DNA from: Lumbricus terrestris
Taxonomy: Eukaryota; Annelida; Clitellata; Crassiclitellata; Lumbricidae
Assembly: GCA_949752735.1 (NCBI GenBank)
Contig: OX457042.1
Coordinates: 22,272,995 to 22,336,994, forward strand
DNA length: 64,000 nucleotides
Direction of reading: 5' to 3'
A program made the position numbers and the translations under genes. This document shows positions 54,101 to 61,962 of the stretch, in pieces. A model generated the notes under the pieces. That model did not search any database. It was not told the DNA's origin and saw nothing but the letters and a program-made list of their open reading frames with translations. Numbering within the stretch: the stretch's first letter is position 1; each line of letters starts with the position of its first letter.

Positions 54101-55580
54101 ATTTGTTCATTTGCTGATCTATTATTTCTAATATTTTCTATTATTAATTTTGTAAATCTATATAAATAAAGCTAGTAGAAATAGAATAAAGTGAAATAGT
54201 TGGTCATTTATTGCCTGACTCTTTGTCAGAAATAGTCTGTGGTCCATGAAGGATTAAAACGGCACGCTAGGTCTCTCTGGTTGATATGTTGACGTCCCAG
54301 TAAGAACATCTGCAAAGTGGGAAGGGGGGTAATCATCATGTGAAGAAGTGCATAACAAACGACTTGTATATGGTTCTATATCTAAATCTGGTACACAATA
54401 GATATATTTAATCACGGCCTATGGGTTGACATTTTAACGACGGAGAGTGTACCAAAAGAGATTGGGCAGTAAATTCATCGCCTCGTTGAAGTGTTAAACA
54501 CCGTCTCCACTCTCGTCTCGACAACCTAGGTTGATGGATTGCTGTTTTCATGGGTAACGACCCGCTATTCCGAGGGTCCACTATTCCGAATATCCGCTAT
54601 ATTTTGTTCGTTATCCTTGGTGGTTATAGGGTTACAGTGGGTTAGGGTTAAGGTATGGTGGGTTAGGATTGGGTGGGTTAGGATTAAGTTTAGTGTTATG
54701 GCTAGGGTTGGGAGGGTTATGGTTGGGGTGGGTTATGGTTAGGGTTGGGGTGAGTTAGGTTTAGGGTTAGGGTTCGGAATAGTGGACCCTCGGAATAGTG
54801 GAGCCAAACCGTTTTCATGTGTATTTTTATGCACATCAATCAGAGGCGCTCCCTGTGCGAAAGACCCACCCAGACAAAATGAAGTAGTTTGAGAGAGCAA
54901 ACAGATGTGCTTTGGGTAACAATTCATAACAAAGAACTTGTCAATGGAGAGATCTGATTCTAGATTGTAATTGTGATAACAGATTTTTATGGCACACCTT
55001 CAAGAGAAACTTGTCTGATGATCGCCTTGAAAACTATTTCGGACAAAGTTTTGCAAGAAACGAGCGATTGTCTGAGAGTATGTTCTTATTTTTCCATATC
55101 CAAGCGGAAAATTGTTGTTCGTTTCTGCTTTGAGGTTCTAAATGCTTTCATGAAGTTCCGAAAAGGCGCTATTTGAGTATGCAGCTGTGCACATAAATAC
55201 ATTCAGAAGAAATAATTCTGGCTCTATGATGCTGAAACAGTCTTCCTTCCACCCTGCGAGCAGCTAATTCAGTTGTCTCCTTCAGATCAGGACTCAACGC
55301 TTGTTTATTTTAAGGCCTGTCCTGCTGTTAGTTGTATGTGAGGCACCCTTGTAATATGACTGTGTTACGCTGCTATACAAAAACTTTGATTATTATTATT
55401 ATTGGTATTATTATTTGTGGGGAAAGCTGGAAATTTCTCCTAGTGTCTGATATTGATGATGATGATAATAACTTGATGATTGCTTTTTCGTTACTTTCGT
55501 AGCTGTCCCAGGAACTCGTGACTTTGAAGGAATCGAGACGTGTGATCTGCACGGTTTCTGAAGGAGATGAGAAGTCCTGA
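29580..55580 (+). CDS. GRAM-domain protein, GRAMD2-type, full coding region in 11 exons
   Basis: Rebuilt from exons 29580-29782, 33876-33912, 39269-39356, 44018-44118, 46249-46344, 47384-47458, 48509-48550, 48779-49073, 51791-51908, 53562-53661 and 55503-55580, with an optional microexon at 50094-50117. Phases agree and the total is 1,233 nt, 410 aa plus stop (GRAMD2 proteins are about 350-430 aa). Order: polar Gln/Ser-rich N-terminus; basic KTGKRRRNSFYKIFPDV; GRAM domain (CALVGDILLQGSLYVTPNWF, IRIPVTSI, IIPNAIGVSTE, YVFGSLMSRDNTY); acidic Ser-rich linker; one membrane segment VLFLLFSAVLLTW; coiled coil. GRAM domains bind phosphoinositides, and the C-terminal segment anchors relatives in the ER at contacts with the plasma membrane. 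The linker of about 110 residues has no room for a VASt/Aster domain, so GRAMD2A/2B is the closer type than GRAMD1. Introns hold LTR element 2, SINEs and MITEs. Confidence 0.85.
30055..30135. repeat. (ATT)n microsatellite
   Basis: Pure and near-pure att units. A second tract lies at 30383-30460. Confidence 0.85.
30383..30460. repeat. (ATT)n microsatellite
   Basis: att units with atat interruptions. A (cagacaga)n tract follows at about 30610-30650. Confidence 0.85.
30718..30785. repeat. 15-bp minisatellite
   Basis: Five units of the type ggtactctgggtagg / ggtactcagggcagg. Confidence 0.7.
31440..31710 (-). mobile_element. tRNA-derived SINE, family A (copy 3)
   Basis: Minus-strand head ctggtggtgcattggataac, B-box-like gagttcgattccc, gtaggccgctattagcac, ctgtctgttctgttag, then ttaattaagataacagttac. 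The 3' end is at about 31440 in (taa)n. Confidence 0.65.
32080..32310 (-). repeat. LINE 3' tail relic
   Basis: acttctcgcagcaagggggt, ttcagaagcactcccagtac: the reverse of the agcgcctctgagtag ... gaaggggcgc tail. The remainder (gggggggtccattccctatc) is related to the block at 63680. Confidence 0.45.
33876..33912 (+). CDS. GRAMD2-type coding exon 2 (37 nt)
   Basis: Acceptor gtttttcag; reads HHTLPSQKLSEK after completing the Arg codon; donor GAAAAG|gtat, phase 2 to 0. LTR element 2 begins 4 nt into the intron, so the remaining donor sequence is GTATTG instead of GTATCC. A very short exon, supported by phase and position. Confidence 0.7.
33912..33916. repeat. Target-site duplication GGTAT, left copy
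   Basis: GGTAT directly precedes TGTCACG of the left LTR and recurs at 38997-39001 after the right LTR. It covers the last base of exon 2 and the first four of the intron. Confidence 0.9.
33917..34478 (-). mobile_element. 3' LTR of LTR element 2 (562 bp)
   Basis: TGTCACG...CGTGACA inverted ends; same length and apparently the same sequence as 38435-38996. The element is read on minus, so this is the 3' LTR. It contains the last 82 codons of the Gag frame. Confidence 0.9.
34231..37377 (-). CDS. gag: Gag-protease polyprotein of LTR element 2, no pol, ending in the 3' LTR
   Basis: 1,048 codons from ATG 37377 (MDSLTPDRQAQIKKM); an ATG 26 codons upstream is possible but gives a hydrophobic lead of doubtful use. 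Residues about 85-180 are a long Arg/Glu coiled coil. About 186-359 is a capsid-like helical region (FPQDSAEIPAFFDHMDNLFK ...). CCHC knuckle CYKCLLPGHRAIQC at 420-433 has perfect C-x2-C-x4-H-x4-C spacing. Retropepsin-like ALIDGGSEVCCV has Asp 528 with DGGS in place of DTG/DSG. Then come an acidic region (EDGDDDHDHDDENGDDD), unrecognised sequence, and a hydrophobic segment near 917-941 (VYTLLLLCFMFC). Residues 967-1048 lie in the LTR. No RT, RNase H or integrase is present, so mobility would need proteins from elsewhere. Confidence 0.85.
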   Translation of the reverse strand: MDSLTPDRQAQIKKMSDERLRAYLLKDDMEDEIVFAMDRHQLMEEWATKVAERQCKDYEEGGVTSPELESLQWRGGQDIERLKFEFEVRKYEEERKAREEERERQRRREDEERRARDEERRAREEERERQRRREDEERKAREDERRIREREAAIRETERTERRAREEREQLLREEDRRFKHSLANRTKHFGELMKSVLWRFPQDSAEIPAFFDHMDNLFKIYEVDDDVKAKLLLANLSERAKAVATRLEHTQLNDYEGLKKFLLREFKISPIHLRDKFLTLRKSQDETYTIYMARLHNTLMHYLRSREVNNDFDELVSLLCADRLKEHIPKGCLDFILTQETNGWLRHNDLASSVDLYAASHTISGDPLRSSGPTASGASRSGNQSGLSTHSRAVTPEGRSEGRAEGLRAKEDARRKGLCYKCLLPGHRAIQCGGNKPQGEEPKLAQVNACALQPPKRSDTSRPDRQRADVSNGLSPDVDADKAREELSNREEISDAHFAFIETEEFHIRSYVHVDIEHLSVQNALIDGGSEVCCVRESLIDHLNLPVDKQMRLAGMNGRAELVNVIRLDVKPVCNKTPSVINPRVRVWFAVVKDLNEAVILTPSVTAVIRESSPSNVLPPSVNEADAEIGEGQAINASPTLAPQTIDEREEGQGDDLNSIQATPADEDIITSANAKADETKAVERREDDEDGDDDHDHDDENGDDDKPTFIDTEQPLCNDRVADVNTSVGQRGGSALKPCLKLNRESENDLDIGTSLTCHRDDAGEQNPPLLCLTETRDGSELRRTLDGTMTLNPKFNWASVIVEDGLSGGPGTSPLQLADGRGICDALVPVYTTSSIPDFISCYNTKSDDWQLPINEESPCLIVFVGDSGLYENQPDFGLMPIRNSLMQRLSRNLQPTSCPGFDGGVRRRPATAGSLPCLNVHIVYTLLLLCFMFCDAVDRTSVAEDDVVNGSSTHDSVFEEGVMSRSQHLDARGSRSPPSAGTAPGGEEVAGFADNGREPINTSVRDTHDPHGTPFEVAAKSRRPDVVELDTDALRRPPDWAMNR
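34479..34492 (-). other. Polypurine tract of LTR element 2
   Basis: On the minus strand TGAGGAGGGAGTAA stands directly before the 3' LTR start TGTCACG. It lies inside the Gag frame. Confidence 0.75.
37440..37655 (-). repeat. ~40-bp tandem repeat in the element 2 leader
   Basis: Five units of the type gaatgatgcaatgcacaaaa gccacaaaagtcagtc (plus reading), period about 38-40 bp, in the untranslated leader between primer site and gag. Confidence 0.8.
37900..38335 (-). repeat. ~108-bp tandem repeat in the element 2 leader
   Basis: ttggctgactgcaacttggg recurs at 37941, 38050, 38154 (variant) and 38264, so periods are 104-110 bp. The units are GC-rich, rich in tccgctg/cctcgttgg, and open in several frames by chance of composition. 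Confidence 0.8.
38412..38430 (-). other. Primer-binding site, tRNA-Leu
   Basis: On the minus strand TGGTGTCAGAAGTGGGATT begins 4 nt after the 5' LTR. This is the complement of the 3' end of conserved metazoan tRNA-Leu (…CCCACTTCTGACA-CCA). tRNA-Leu priming is known in Ty3/gypsy-type elements. Confidence 0.85.
38435..38996 (-). mobile_element. 5' LTR of LTR element 2 (562 bp)
   Basis: TGTCACGACC...GACCGTGACA, same length and apparently identical to 33917-34478, which implies a recent insertion. The primer site lies inside it and the target duplication outside. Confidence 0.9.
38997..39001. repeat. Target-site duplication GGTAT, right copy
   Basis: GGTAT directly follows the right LTR and continues into cctgcatg, the original intron sequence after the exon 2 donor. 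Confidence 0.9.
39269..39356 (+). CDS. GRAMD2-type coding exon 3, start of GRAM domain
   Basis: Acceptor gtgtctag; reads DQSPKTGKRRRNSFYKIFPD then VAGVEEVIK; donor AAAT|gtacgt, phase 0 to 1. The F-x-K-x-F-P-x-V motif before the GRAM domain is typical of the GRAMD family. Confidence 0.85.
39540..39640 (+). repeat. LINE/SINE tail relic
   Basis: gtgtcgggagcacttctgag tagatggtcttgaagggagt gctatataag matches the shared tail. A similar block is at 41215-41275. Confidence 0.5.
39650..42600. other. GRAMD2-type intron 3, left part; no further exon seen
   Basis: Contains a 45-bp local duplication near 39775-39840 (ttggagaccatcccttttac twice) and a LINE tail relic at 41215-41275. No frame looks like protein. 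Confidence 0.4.
42613..43051 (+). mobile_element. hAT-type nonautonomous element, 439 bp, TSD AATGAGGA
   Basis: Ends CATGGGCGCCCGCA and TGCGGGCGCCCATG, a perfect 14-bp inverted pair that is itself rich in GGCGCC. Perfect 8-bp duplication AATGAGGA at 42605-42612 and 43052-43059. No ORF. It lies in a GRAMD2-type intron. Confidence 0.9.
44018..44118 (+). CDS. GRAMD2-type coding exon 4, GRAM core
   Basis: Acceptor tttgttttcag; reads YHCALVGDILLQGSLYVTPN then WFCFCSKLLVKKS; donor AAATCT|gtgagt, phase 1 to 0. CAL-x3-IL-x-G-x-LY-x4-N-x-x-CF is the GRAM core. Confidence 0.9.
44348..44585 (+). mobile_element. tRNA-derived SINE, family A (copy 4, sense)
   Basis: Head ggcccggtagagtagtggtt aacacgc, B-box-like gagttcgagcccc, then gtaggctgccattggcgc, ctgtctgttcagttggtag, aattaagattactgcataac, gcgcagtgcgtcttgcagg, ending in a-rich and (att)n sequence. 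Confidence 0.7.
46249..46344 (+). CDS. GRAMD2-type coding exon 5, GRAM strands
   Basis: Acceptor gattggtcaacag; reads IRIPVTSITNISKKNTAKII then PNAIGVSTEKNK; donor AATAAG|gtatca, phase 0 on both sides, 32 codons. It matches the IP-x-x-S-x3-KK-x-TA-x-x-x-PNAI pattern of GRAMD proteins. Confidence 0.9.
47244..47403 (+). repeat. Three tandem 60-bp copies of an intron-exon junction
   Basis: Exact 60-bp period (units start about 47244, 47304, 47364; the last is partial). Each holds the polypyrimidine-like ttgttattgtctgtttag followed by tatgtgtttggttcgt, which is the 3' splice site and first 16 nt of coding exon 6. Only the last copy continues into the complete exon. Acceptor AGs are at 47262-47263, 47322-47323 and 47382-47383. 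Confidence 0.9.
47384..47458 (+). CDS. GRAMD2-type coding exon 6, end of GRAM domain
   Basis: Acceptor ttgtctgtttag (third copy of a 60-bp repeat); reads YVFGSLMSRDNTYQLMLSIW QHAQE; donor CAAGAG|gtgagt, phase 0 on both sides, 25 codons. F-x-S-x-x-SRD-x-TY-x-L is the C-terminal GRAM signature. Confidence 0.9.
47948..48004. repeat. 27-bp hairpin with 3-nt spacer
   Basis: Arms attctttttctacgctataa... (47948-47974) and its complement (47978-48004) match at 26 of 27 positions around gga. It lies in an intron. Confidence 0.85.
48509..48550 (+). CDS. GRAMD2-type coding exon 7 (42 nt)
   Basis: Acceptor tatgcatttcag; reads SVENGRMLENGADA; donor GATGCT|gtaagt, phase 0 on both sides. It lies in the post-GRAM linker. 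Confidence 0.75.
48779..49073 (+). CDS. GRAMD2-type coding exon 8, acidic linker
   Basis: Acceptor gttgttgtgttgaaag; 98 codons plus 1 nt, rich in Asp, Ser and Glu (SSTDEDHVFSSGSCTDVDED ..., SSPLINRKGSG ...); donor CGAG|gtaaat, phase 0 to 1. It corresponds to the disordered linker before the membrane segment in GRAMD2B. Confidence 0.8.
49085..49315. repeat. ~33-bp AT-rich minisatellite
   Basis: Units of the type atgataaattttaattgaat gtctagaattata, about seven copies with drift, starting immediately after exon 8. Confidence 0.8.
50094..50117 (+). CDS. Possible 24-nt microexon of the GRAMD2-type gene
   Basis: Good acceptor (ctgtatgtctgtcag) and donor (TTCAAAG|gtaaca). At 24 nt it can be included or skipped without changing frame, adding 8 residues (GRWSPDFK in the predicted phase) before the membrane segment. 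Confidence 0.4.
51791..51908 (+). CDS. GRAMD2-type coding exon 9, membrane anchor
   Basis: Between two repeats. In the frame that fits both neighbours it reads VLFLLFSAVLLTWKLVHLQT, then EIETVFNPEIRI and ASSRLP. The acceptor used here is tctgtagag (AG at 51789-51790) and the donor CGCA|gtcagt. The stronger-looking upstream AG (51787-51788) would bring a stop in this phase. The hydrophobic stretch followed by a heptad-like KLVHLQTEIE fits the ER anchor. Boundaries are less certain than for the GRAM exons. Confidence 0.6.
51925..52265 (-). repeat. LINE 3'-tail family copy
   Basis: attcattcattttgaaaatt tatatagccccattcaagaa gtctactcagaggcacccca gcccagccacagc: the reverse of the shared tail, followed by about 250 bp related in texture to 63600-63920. 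It begins right after coding exon 9. Confidence 0.5.
53562..53661 (+). CDS. GRAMD2-type coding exon 10, coiled coil
   Basis: Acceptor tggatttttacag; after completing a codon it reads DCDDESLLLHQQSFTKIQQI RKALEAQIVLIDQ; donor GATCAG|gtaaac, phase 2 to 0. The heptad pattern matches the C-terminal coiled coil of GRAMD2B. Confidence 0.8.
53694..53870. repeat. 19-bp AT minisatellite
   Basis: About nine units of ttaattctaattatataaa. Confidence 0.85.
54565..54798. mobile_element. Inverted-repeat element with telomere-like interior
   Basis: Perfect 26-bp arms (54565-54590 and 54773-54798; ctattccgagggtccactat...). The 180-bp interior is a degenerate run of gggttagggtt / gggtgggtta words related to the TTAGGG telomere repeat. 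No target duplication was confirmed. Confidence 0.7.
55503..55580 (+). CDS. GRAMD2-type last coding exon
   Basis: Acceptor cgttactttcgtag; reads LSQELVTLKESRRVICTVSE GDEKS then TGA. It continues the heptads of exon 10 (IDQ|LSQELVTLKE). A 3' UTR probably follows; an aataaa lies near 56476 but others exist. Confidence 0.8.
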   Translation: MSQELVTLKESRRVICTVSEGDEKS

Positions 55581-57085
55581 GGGAGACGGGAGACAATTGT
55601 CAACGACAGCTGATTATAGGGATATAATCTTAATCTTTCCAGAATGACATTCCCGACAACGTGACGTCAGATACAACTAAGTTGAGCAATTGAGAGGCTT
55701 TTCAAGCAAAGACCGTTTCTGATAATTCAATTACATTCCAGTGTGTTTGCCAACTGGCTATCGTCGTTTTGTGACCTCAGTGTCCTTTGACCTGTTGACC
55801 TTAATTTGTTGGGAGAATTCGTCAGGTCTTTTACCCATGTGGTAACCTCGTGTCATCATTCGGCGACTGCATTGTCTAATTTACTGAACTGTTTATGCGA
55901 CTTACCGATGATGTGGAGGTGATGCACGGCAAGGTTACTGTATGGTGCTGACCTGGTCTAGTCTGGTGATCAATGACCTCTGTGTATAGCGTGGTGACCT
56001 TACGTTCTGGTGGCCTACTTGTATGGTGCTTATTGATATCGCGTGGTCTTACTATCGTAACTTCTAAGTTGAACTGTGATCCAGATTTTGCTAATCTTAA
56101 AAGGCTGTGTGTTAAAGTAGTGGTTAGCATTTGTGACTTTCAACCCAGGTTTTAAGGATTTAAATCCATGGGAAGGCAGGACATCTTCAGAGATTTCTGC
56201 CCCTCTTGTGCCTGCAGCAAATTCGGCTTCATAATGAGCGCACAGACCATACACTCGGTTGGAAGCGGAGTCTGCCCTCGCTAGATGCACGTCAGGTCAG
56301 TGGGTGGCAACATTTCGGCTATCGTGCAGAACAATGGCTTCTACAGTCAAAGTGGATAAAGAGAACAATTGCCACAAACTGTAGCTGATTATAAATCAAA
56401 TCCTTAATGGCATTTGAAGCATATAAGCTGAAGAATTTTGTGATAATGTGGGATGCATTCTGATCTGAACTGGTAACCAATAAAGGTTTCATTCCCACTT
56501 TCCTCCCTCCCCCCATACGTGGCTTGACGATCGACCATTTATCCTGCAGATCACTTGAAAGATGTTTTTCAAACATTTATAAAGACGGAACCGCTTCAGA
56601 TGCAATGATATTCCAAGCACTATGGTATTATTACTATGGCTATCTGTACTATAACTACTACTGCAACAATGCTTTGTGTGTGTTGCAGCAGTTAACAATA
56701 TGTTGCTTTTGGTTGAAGCATTTTAAAGAATGTACGGTGTATATACTGCATTTATTTTGATGAAATTTCATGACATATATTAGTCTATAATGTAATAATT
56801 GGTGTAATAAGTGTGAGCGTCATTAATTTTGATAAAAAAGCTTTTAAAACTCATGATGCAAAAGGCACTTGACATCCCATGTGGAGCTAAATTGTGCTTG
56901 AAGGGTATCCATCAGCAATCATTCGCTTCGGGGTCCAATAGCGGACCAAACAACTATTTGATATTTGGCCAAATAGTAGCGTTCAGACTGAATACGAATA
57001 ATTTCACGTGGCATGTTTCTGCAAATGCGGCTTCTATAGCGAGTCAACTTGAGTAACTCTCTCTCATTAACCGATATATACTTTA
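55581..57085. other. Probable 3' UTR and flank; no further coding exon seen
   Basis: Stops in all frames and no recognised family. Not resolvable further from the sequence. Confidence 0.35.
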
Positions 57086-57089
57086 GAGG

Positions 57090-57240
57090 CAGGCAGACCT
57101 TGCCTACTGCCTGAAAATTTTGAATGTTGGTACTTGCCTACTGCCTGGAAATTTTGAATGTTGGTACTTGCCTACTGCCTGGAAATTTTGAATGTTGTCG
57201 GTACTTGCCTACTGCCTGGAAATTTTGAATGTTGTCGGTA
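57090..57240. repeat. ~43-bp minisatellite
   Basis: Four units of cttgcctactgcctggaaat tttgaatgttg(tcg)gta. Confidence 0.85.
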
Positions 57241-57244
57241 GACG

Positions 57245-60108
57245 TATTTTGTACACTATTCATATTTGATCGAATGGTTGGTGCAATTATTTGTATTTAG
57301 TCGAATAGTGATAATCACCTATTTGGCACAGTCCTAGTATCTGTCACCTGTGACTATACAGGTTATTGAAATTTATGCCATTGGAGCTATAAAACTTAAA
57401 TGCGGCCGTAAAACCTCTTTATCTTAAGATATTGCACGCAATAATGTGCTCTAAAATGGGTTAGCAAATACAATCACTGACACATCCAACACTGAGAAAG
57501 GACAATTAAAAGAAATTGACAATGGCAGAAGTAACTGTTGAAGTTAGTGTTGAATTTGTATGTGCGCACGCTTGTTGTTGGAATGGATGTTGTCGGGATG
57601 GACGACAGGTGTAGAAGTGTGATAGTTTTCTTTTATTATGATCACTTGCTGATTTCAAATTACTTCCCTCGTATCATTGTTTATTTTTGCCATTGTATTA
57701 TTACAGCCGATGAAGTTTTGTAAAAACCTGCATGTGACTTGAAAGATTAGTTGACATACTATCTGTTGTTGACAGTCAAATTTTGCGATCATTTGTAAGT
57801 TGCCTGAAAGAAAGCGTGTTTGACAAATTGTTCGTGTAGTTTGACGTACGATGGGTACCGGTATTGTTCCCATTGCTGTGTAGGTTAAAGTGATGTTGTT
57901 GGAGTGGTTGCATGTTGCTTTTGTTGTTTTCGTAGCTGAACTATGATAGCAATTGATGCTATGTATGATTATTGACACAGTGTTATGAATTCAAATTTTC
58001 TTCCTCTGCTCAGAATCATGCAAATGGGCTATTTTGTTCTTGTTATGCTGTCTATTACATACTACAACTGCTTTGCAGAATGAAGCTGCTAAACACACCA
58101 CTGACCTACCTGCGATGATACTAATGCATCTGTCCAATGTCATTGTCCATTGTCATGCGTATAAGTGCTGTAACCAACACCTTCTAATACTGCAACAAAT
58201 GCCTTCTAATACTGCAAAGTTAACCGGATCTTGTGGCATTAGGTTTAGAAGACTTAATAGTTATATACTAACTGAGCAGACAAACACTGTTGTGTATTGC
58301 ACTGAGATACCTGACTTACAAAATATCCTCACTTTCAGCAAACAACTTGCTTTGCAATGCACCTTGTAATGAGAATCATCCTAACCCTTTAATGCCGGAG
58401 GGTATAGGATTTCCCATACCCTTTAATGCCAAGATTACTACCATCTTGGCATTAAAGGGTTAAGTAAAACCTGAAAAAGTAAAACACAAAATAATATTGT
58501 ACTTCTGTTTTTGTGATCGACTCATTCGGTTGTATGGATAATTGGATATACGTCAGACGTCTACCAACAGTATTTGCATTCAAACTTGATCAGAAGTCCT
58601 ATGTAAAGCTTATTGCTATCAGTTAGCAATTCGGTCATGTGGTAGAAATAAATGGCATTCCAAGTACAAGAAGATCTATGCTCTAGCAGAAAAGTCTGAA
58701 GTGCCATCTGTAGGTTAGAACATGTTTGCACCAAGTTGAGCTGGCAATGGTCTTCAAGAGATATTAGGAGACATTGGCTGTTGAGACCATGGTCTACTAA
58801 CTGTTCTAGCATCAACACAGATGAAAAATATCCCAACACAGTTGTGTGGTGAATTATTAATGTTTCCCCACTGCTACGAAAAGCACGATGGCTTACGTTG
58901 TAGCATGCTTTATTACTTGGTGCTGTAAATGTGATTGTATTACATGGTAACTTTAAAGCAGGATCTCGCGTTGCATTATAAGCATAATATGAACGGTTAA
59001 GATTTAAGATTGCAAATCATATGTATTTATAATAATTTATGCAGATATTAATTTCAAGTATTGTATCTTGTGTGGCTAATGTGTCTGTACTCTGTGGGAA
59101 TAAAAGGGTAATTTAATTCTATTGTTTTGGTAAATGATGTGGTTAAAACTGATTTACCCATCTCATTGTACCGGTATGTGAGAGTAACTATTCTAGTTAA
59201 TTGTATGAATTATATTAGGTAACCAAATTATACCATTCAACTGTTTGCAGTAAAAGTTACCTCATTTGAATCTACTTGTTATGAATTGTTTTTACTAAAA
59301 ATTGATCATATGGCTAATAACAATCTAATGTGCTATTGATAACCCTTACCAAAGTTTATTTTTAAAGTCTCCTTTGTCTCAAAGATATTAGTTTATGTAA
59401 TAAAGTTTTAATAATACAGTTTATTAAGTAGCAAACACTTGTCTGAACTCTGATGAATATATGAATATTGCACAGTTCAAAACTTGTGTAAACTAACTAT
59501 TGATGTGTCTTGTGAAATTCAAATATATATCTAATGACATTTTTAAGCATGTGTAATGAATAGTGAACTCGAGTCTAATGGAAATGTGAACATTCGTGTA
59601 CAAAACATGTAAACATCTTTAGCAGAAGCTTGGGGTAACTTTTATAAAAACAGCAAATGATTTGCATTAATTGGTCAAACTTTGAATAGACCATAAATGT
59701 TTATCAACCAAAGCTTCATGATATGTATACCTAACTATTCGTAAAAACATCTGGTAAATATGTTAATAAAACTCATCACGGTGTGTGGCTATGCTTGTTT
59801 TGAAAGCATTACTACAGTTTTAACTGTCTGCTTAATAATCATTGGTAGCACATTCTGTGTCTAAGGAACCTGTCTCTGTTATCAGAATCAACCGTTCATT
59901 TTAGCTCATTTGTTGCAACCGAGAATTTATCTCTATCCCATTTTATCTCTATCTTCTTTTGGGCATGCAACTAAGCATTATCAAATTAAGGATAACTGGC
60001 ATTGCTATTCCAATTAAACTGTCAAAAGCACCAGAACAAGTCATGTGGTTTGGTTGAAATCATTCTGAATTGAAAACTTCAGTGTCTTCGGTGTAAGAGT
60101 ATCACTGA
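57245..60108. other. AT-rich intergenic DNA; no gene seen
   Basis: Only short chance frames. It contains the 58383-58461 hairpin. Nothing else stands out. Confidence 0.4.
58383..58461. repeat. Hairpin with 17-bp perfect stem
   Basis: Arms ccctttaatgccaagat (58419-58435) and atcttggcattaaaggg (58443-58459), 7-nt loop. A further ccctttaatgcc lies at 58386, and ggtat...atacc forms a second small stem. It resembles the CCCTTT/AAGGG element at 28026. Confidence 0.75.
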
Positions 60109-60116
60109 AGTTGATT

Positions 60117-60820
60117 AGGCCCCCCAGAAATTTGCGCCAGAAAAAGTGAAAAATTGCGCCAAGAAATTGCAAAAAACGCGCACCAAAAAACAACAAATTT
60201 TCGCATATTAATAACTAGTTTTCTGCTTCTCCTCAACCACCCCCGATGGAACTGCAGTCTGCGATCGTTTCCTGTGTTTAGCTGTCTCAAGGGGGCTGAT
60301 AACCGACGATTTTCTTGTGTGATCAATTACCAGATTGCACATACTGCAGAACAGCAGACCTCCATCTTCATGAGTAACGTTTATAAATGCTCTCGCTCGA
60401 TCACGAGCAGAAACACTGGAGCTATGCGACGGGTCACGCACGTGGTTTCGTGGCTCCTTTGTGAACGCATTGTCTAACGTATTTTGTCGCATCGCGGTTC
60501 TAGAAGAATTTACCGTTTGAGTACGCGCAATATTTACAGAATTATCTTCTTTAACTACAGATTCCTCGATAGTCTCGATAACTTCGATGCTATCGTCCCA
60601 CTCCGTGGTCGCCATTTTTTCAGTTGTTGTCTAACGCAACGTAGACTAATGCTGTCGTTGCGATGTTGAATTTGCCGCGCATCACAATGACGATTTAGCC
60701 ATTGAAAGCCCAAAATTTGCGCGCAAATCGCGGACATTGTTAAAATTTGCGCACTTGCGGGTTTATAAAAAAATTGCGCGAAAGTTGCGCGGCGCAAGAT
60801 CGCAAATTTCTGGGGGCCCT
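60117..60820 (-). mobile_element. hAT-type element, 704 bp, with BED-like ORF
   Basis: Ends AGGCCCCCCAGAAATTTGCG and CGCAAATTTCTGGGGGCCCT (19 of 20 matching). Flanks agttgatt (60109-60116) and agttgata (60821-60828) match at 7 of 8. The interior carries the minus-strand frame at 60208-60615. Confidence 0.85.
60208..60615 (-). CDS. BED-like zinc-finger ORF of a hAT-type element
   Basis: 135 codons from ATG (MATTEWDDSIEVIETIEESV ...). Residues about 85-120 hold LFCSMCNLVIDH and LETAKHRKR, a C-x2-C ... H-rich finger like those in CGGBP1 and the N-terminus of some hAT transposases, which bind DNA. No hAT catalytic or dimerisation region follows, so it encodes at most the DNA-binding part. The frame is intact between the terminal repeats, unusual for a MITE-sized element. 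Confidence 0.6.
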   Translation of the reverse strand: MATTEWDDSIEVIETIEESVVKEDNSVNIARTQTVNSSRTAMRQNTLDNAFTKEPRNHVRDPSHSSSVSARDRARAFINVTHEDGGLLFCSMCNLVIDHTRKSSVISPLETAKHRKRSQTAVPSGVVEEKQKTSY

Positions 60821-60829
60821 AGTTGATAC

Positions 60830-61950
60830 TGAAGTTATCATTTGTTTGTGTTGAGCCTCCATGTTAAGAGGATGGCTAATATTGGGAAAGCATGTCTGAA
60901 ATCAGATTAGGCAGGATTGATTAGATTTTTGCAGCCTGTAACTACTGAATTTTTCAATCTTTCAATAAAGCGGTTTATTGGAAATCCTTACATGCATTTT
61001 ATGTTTCCATAAATTCGTTCTAAACTCCTCCCACGAGTTAGAATTTTGACGCAAAACAAACTTGTTGTCTCTGGATTACGTTTATCATTCTTGATAATAA
61101 TTGATAAAAATATAATTCTTGACTGGGTTGGGTAGTCTTACCATAATTTGTGAATTGTTAAGTTCTTTCGTGTACATTTATCCAAGGACTACATGTAACT
61201 TACATCATTTTTACAAATATTTATTTGGAACAGTTTCACTGTATAATAAAGAACTTTAAAGAGTTTATGACGTGTTTCTGCAGATGTTTGTTTTTTATAT
61301 GGTTGATGAATATCTCTGGCAAATGCTCTTTTGTATCATCGATTAACACTGTAACACAAGTGTTCACAAAGTGACTGTGAAGCCAACACAGCTTTGATGC
61401 TAAGCTGATGCTTCTCTTGATGCATCAGCAACATCAGAGCAATTGCTGGTATCAGTTTCATTTTCTGGATTTAAATCAAACATTTCAAGGATCTAACCTA
61501 AATATAAAAAAAAATTAAAGTACAAGTGTGAAATGAGCTTTGACTATTATTATTATTATGGCTGAGAACAAGGTTTTCCAGTTCCAGCTGAAAATTGACT
61601 TCCAGCTGAAGGTTGCAATCCGAAATGCCAACCAATTAAAATTCGTGGAAGCAGTTGACTAAATTCAAAAACTTATTTATTTATAGATTTTGTTTGTGAA
61701 TAATTTATGTTACTTCAAAAATTTTTTTTATCAAATCTTTCAAACACTATTTACCCCTCCAGAAGCAATATCATTTTGTATTCTTGGCTCAGTGCAAGAT
61801 AACTTCCATGCTTTCTTAAACAAATTTCCAACTCACAGTTTTAAGGAACATCTAAATGGCTATTAAGGCAGAAATTTGGAATTTCAACAGTTAATAATAT
61901 GTGACCCAGCTACACAAAACCAGCCTTAATTCGAATTTTTGACTTTAGTA
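60830..61950. other. AT-rich intergenic DNA; no gene seen
   Basis: Short frames only. A short local duplication of ttccagctgaa occurs near 61580-61610. Confidence 0.4.
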
Positions 61951-61962
61951 TATACTATATAC

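Noticed and set aside
54591..54772. Interstitial telomere from a chromosome fusion
   Set aside because: Too short and degenerate, and enclosed by a perfect 26-bp inverted repeat, so an element is more likely.
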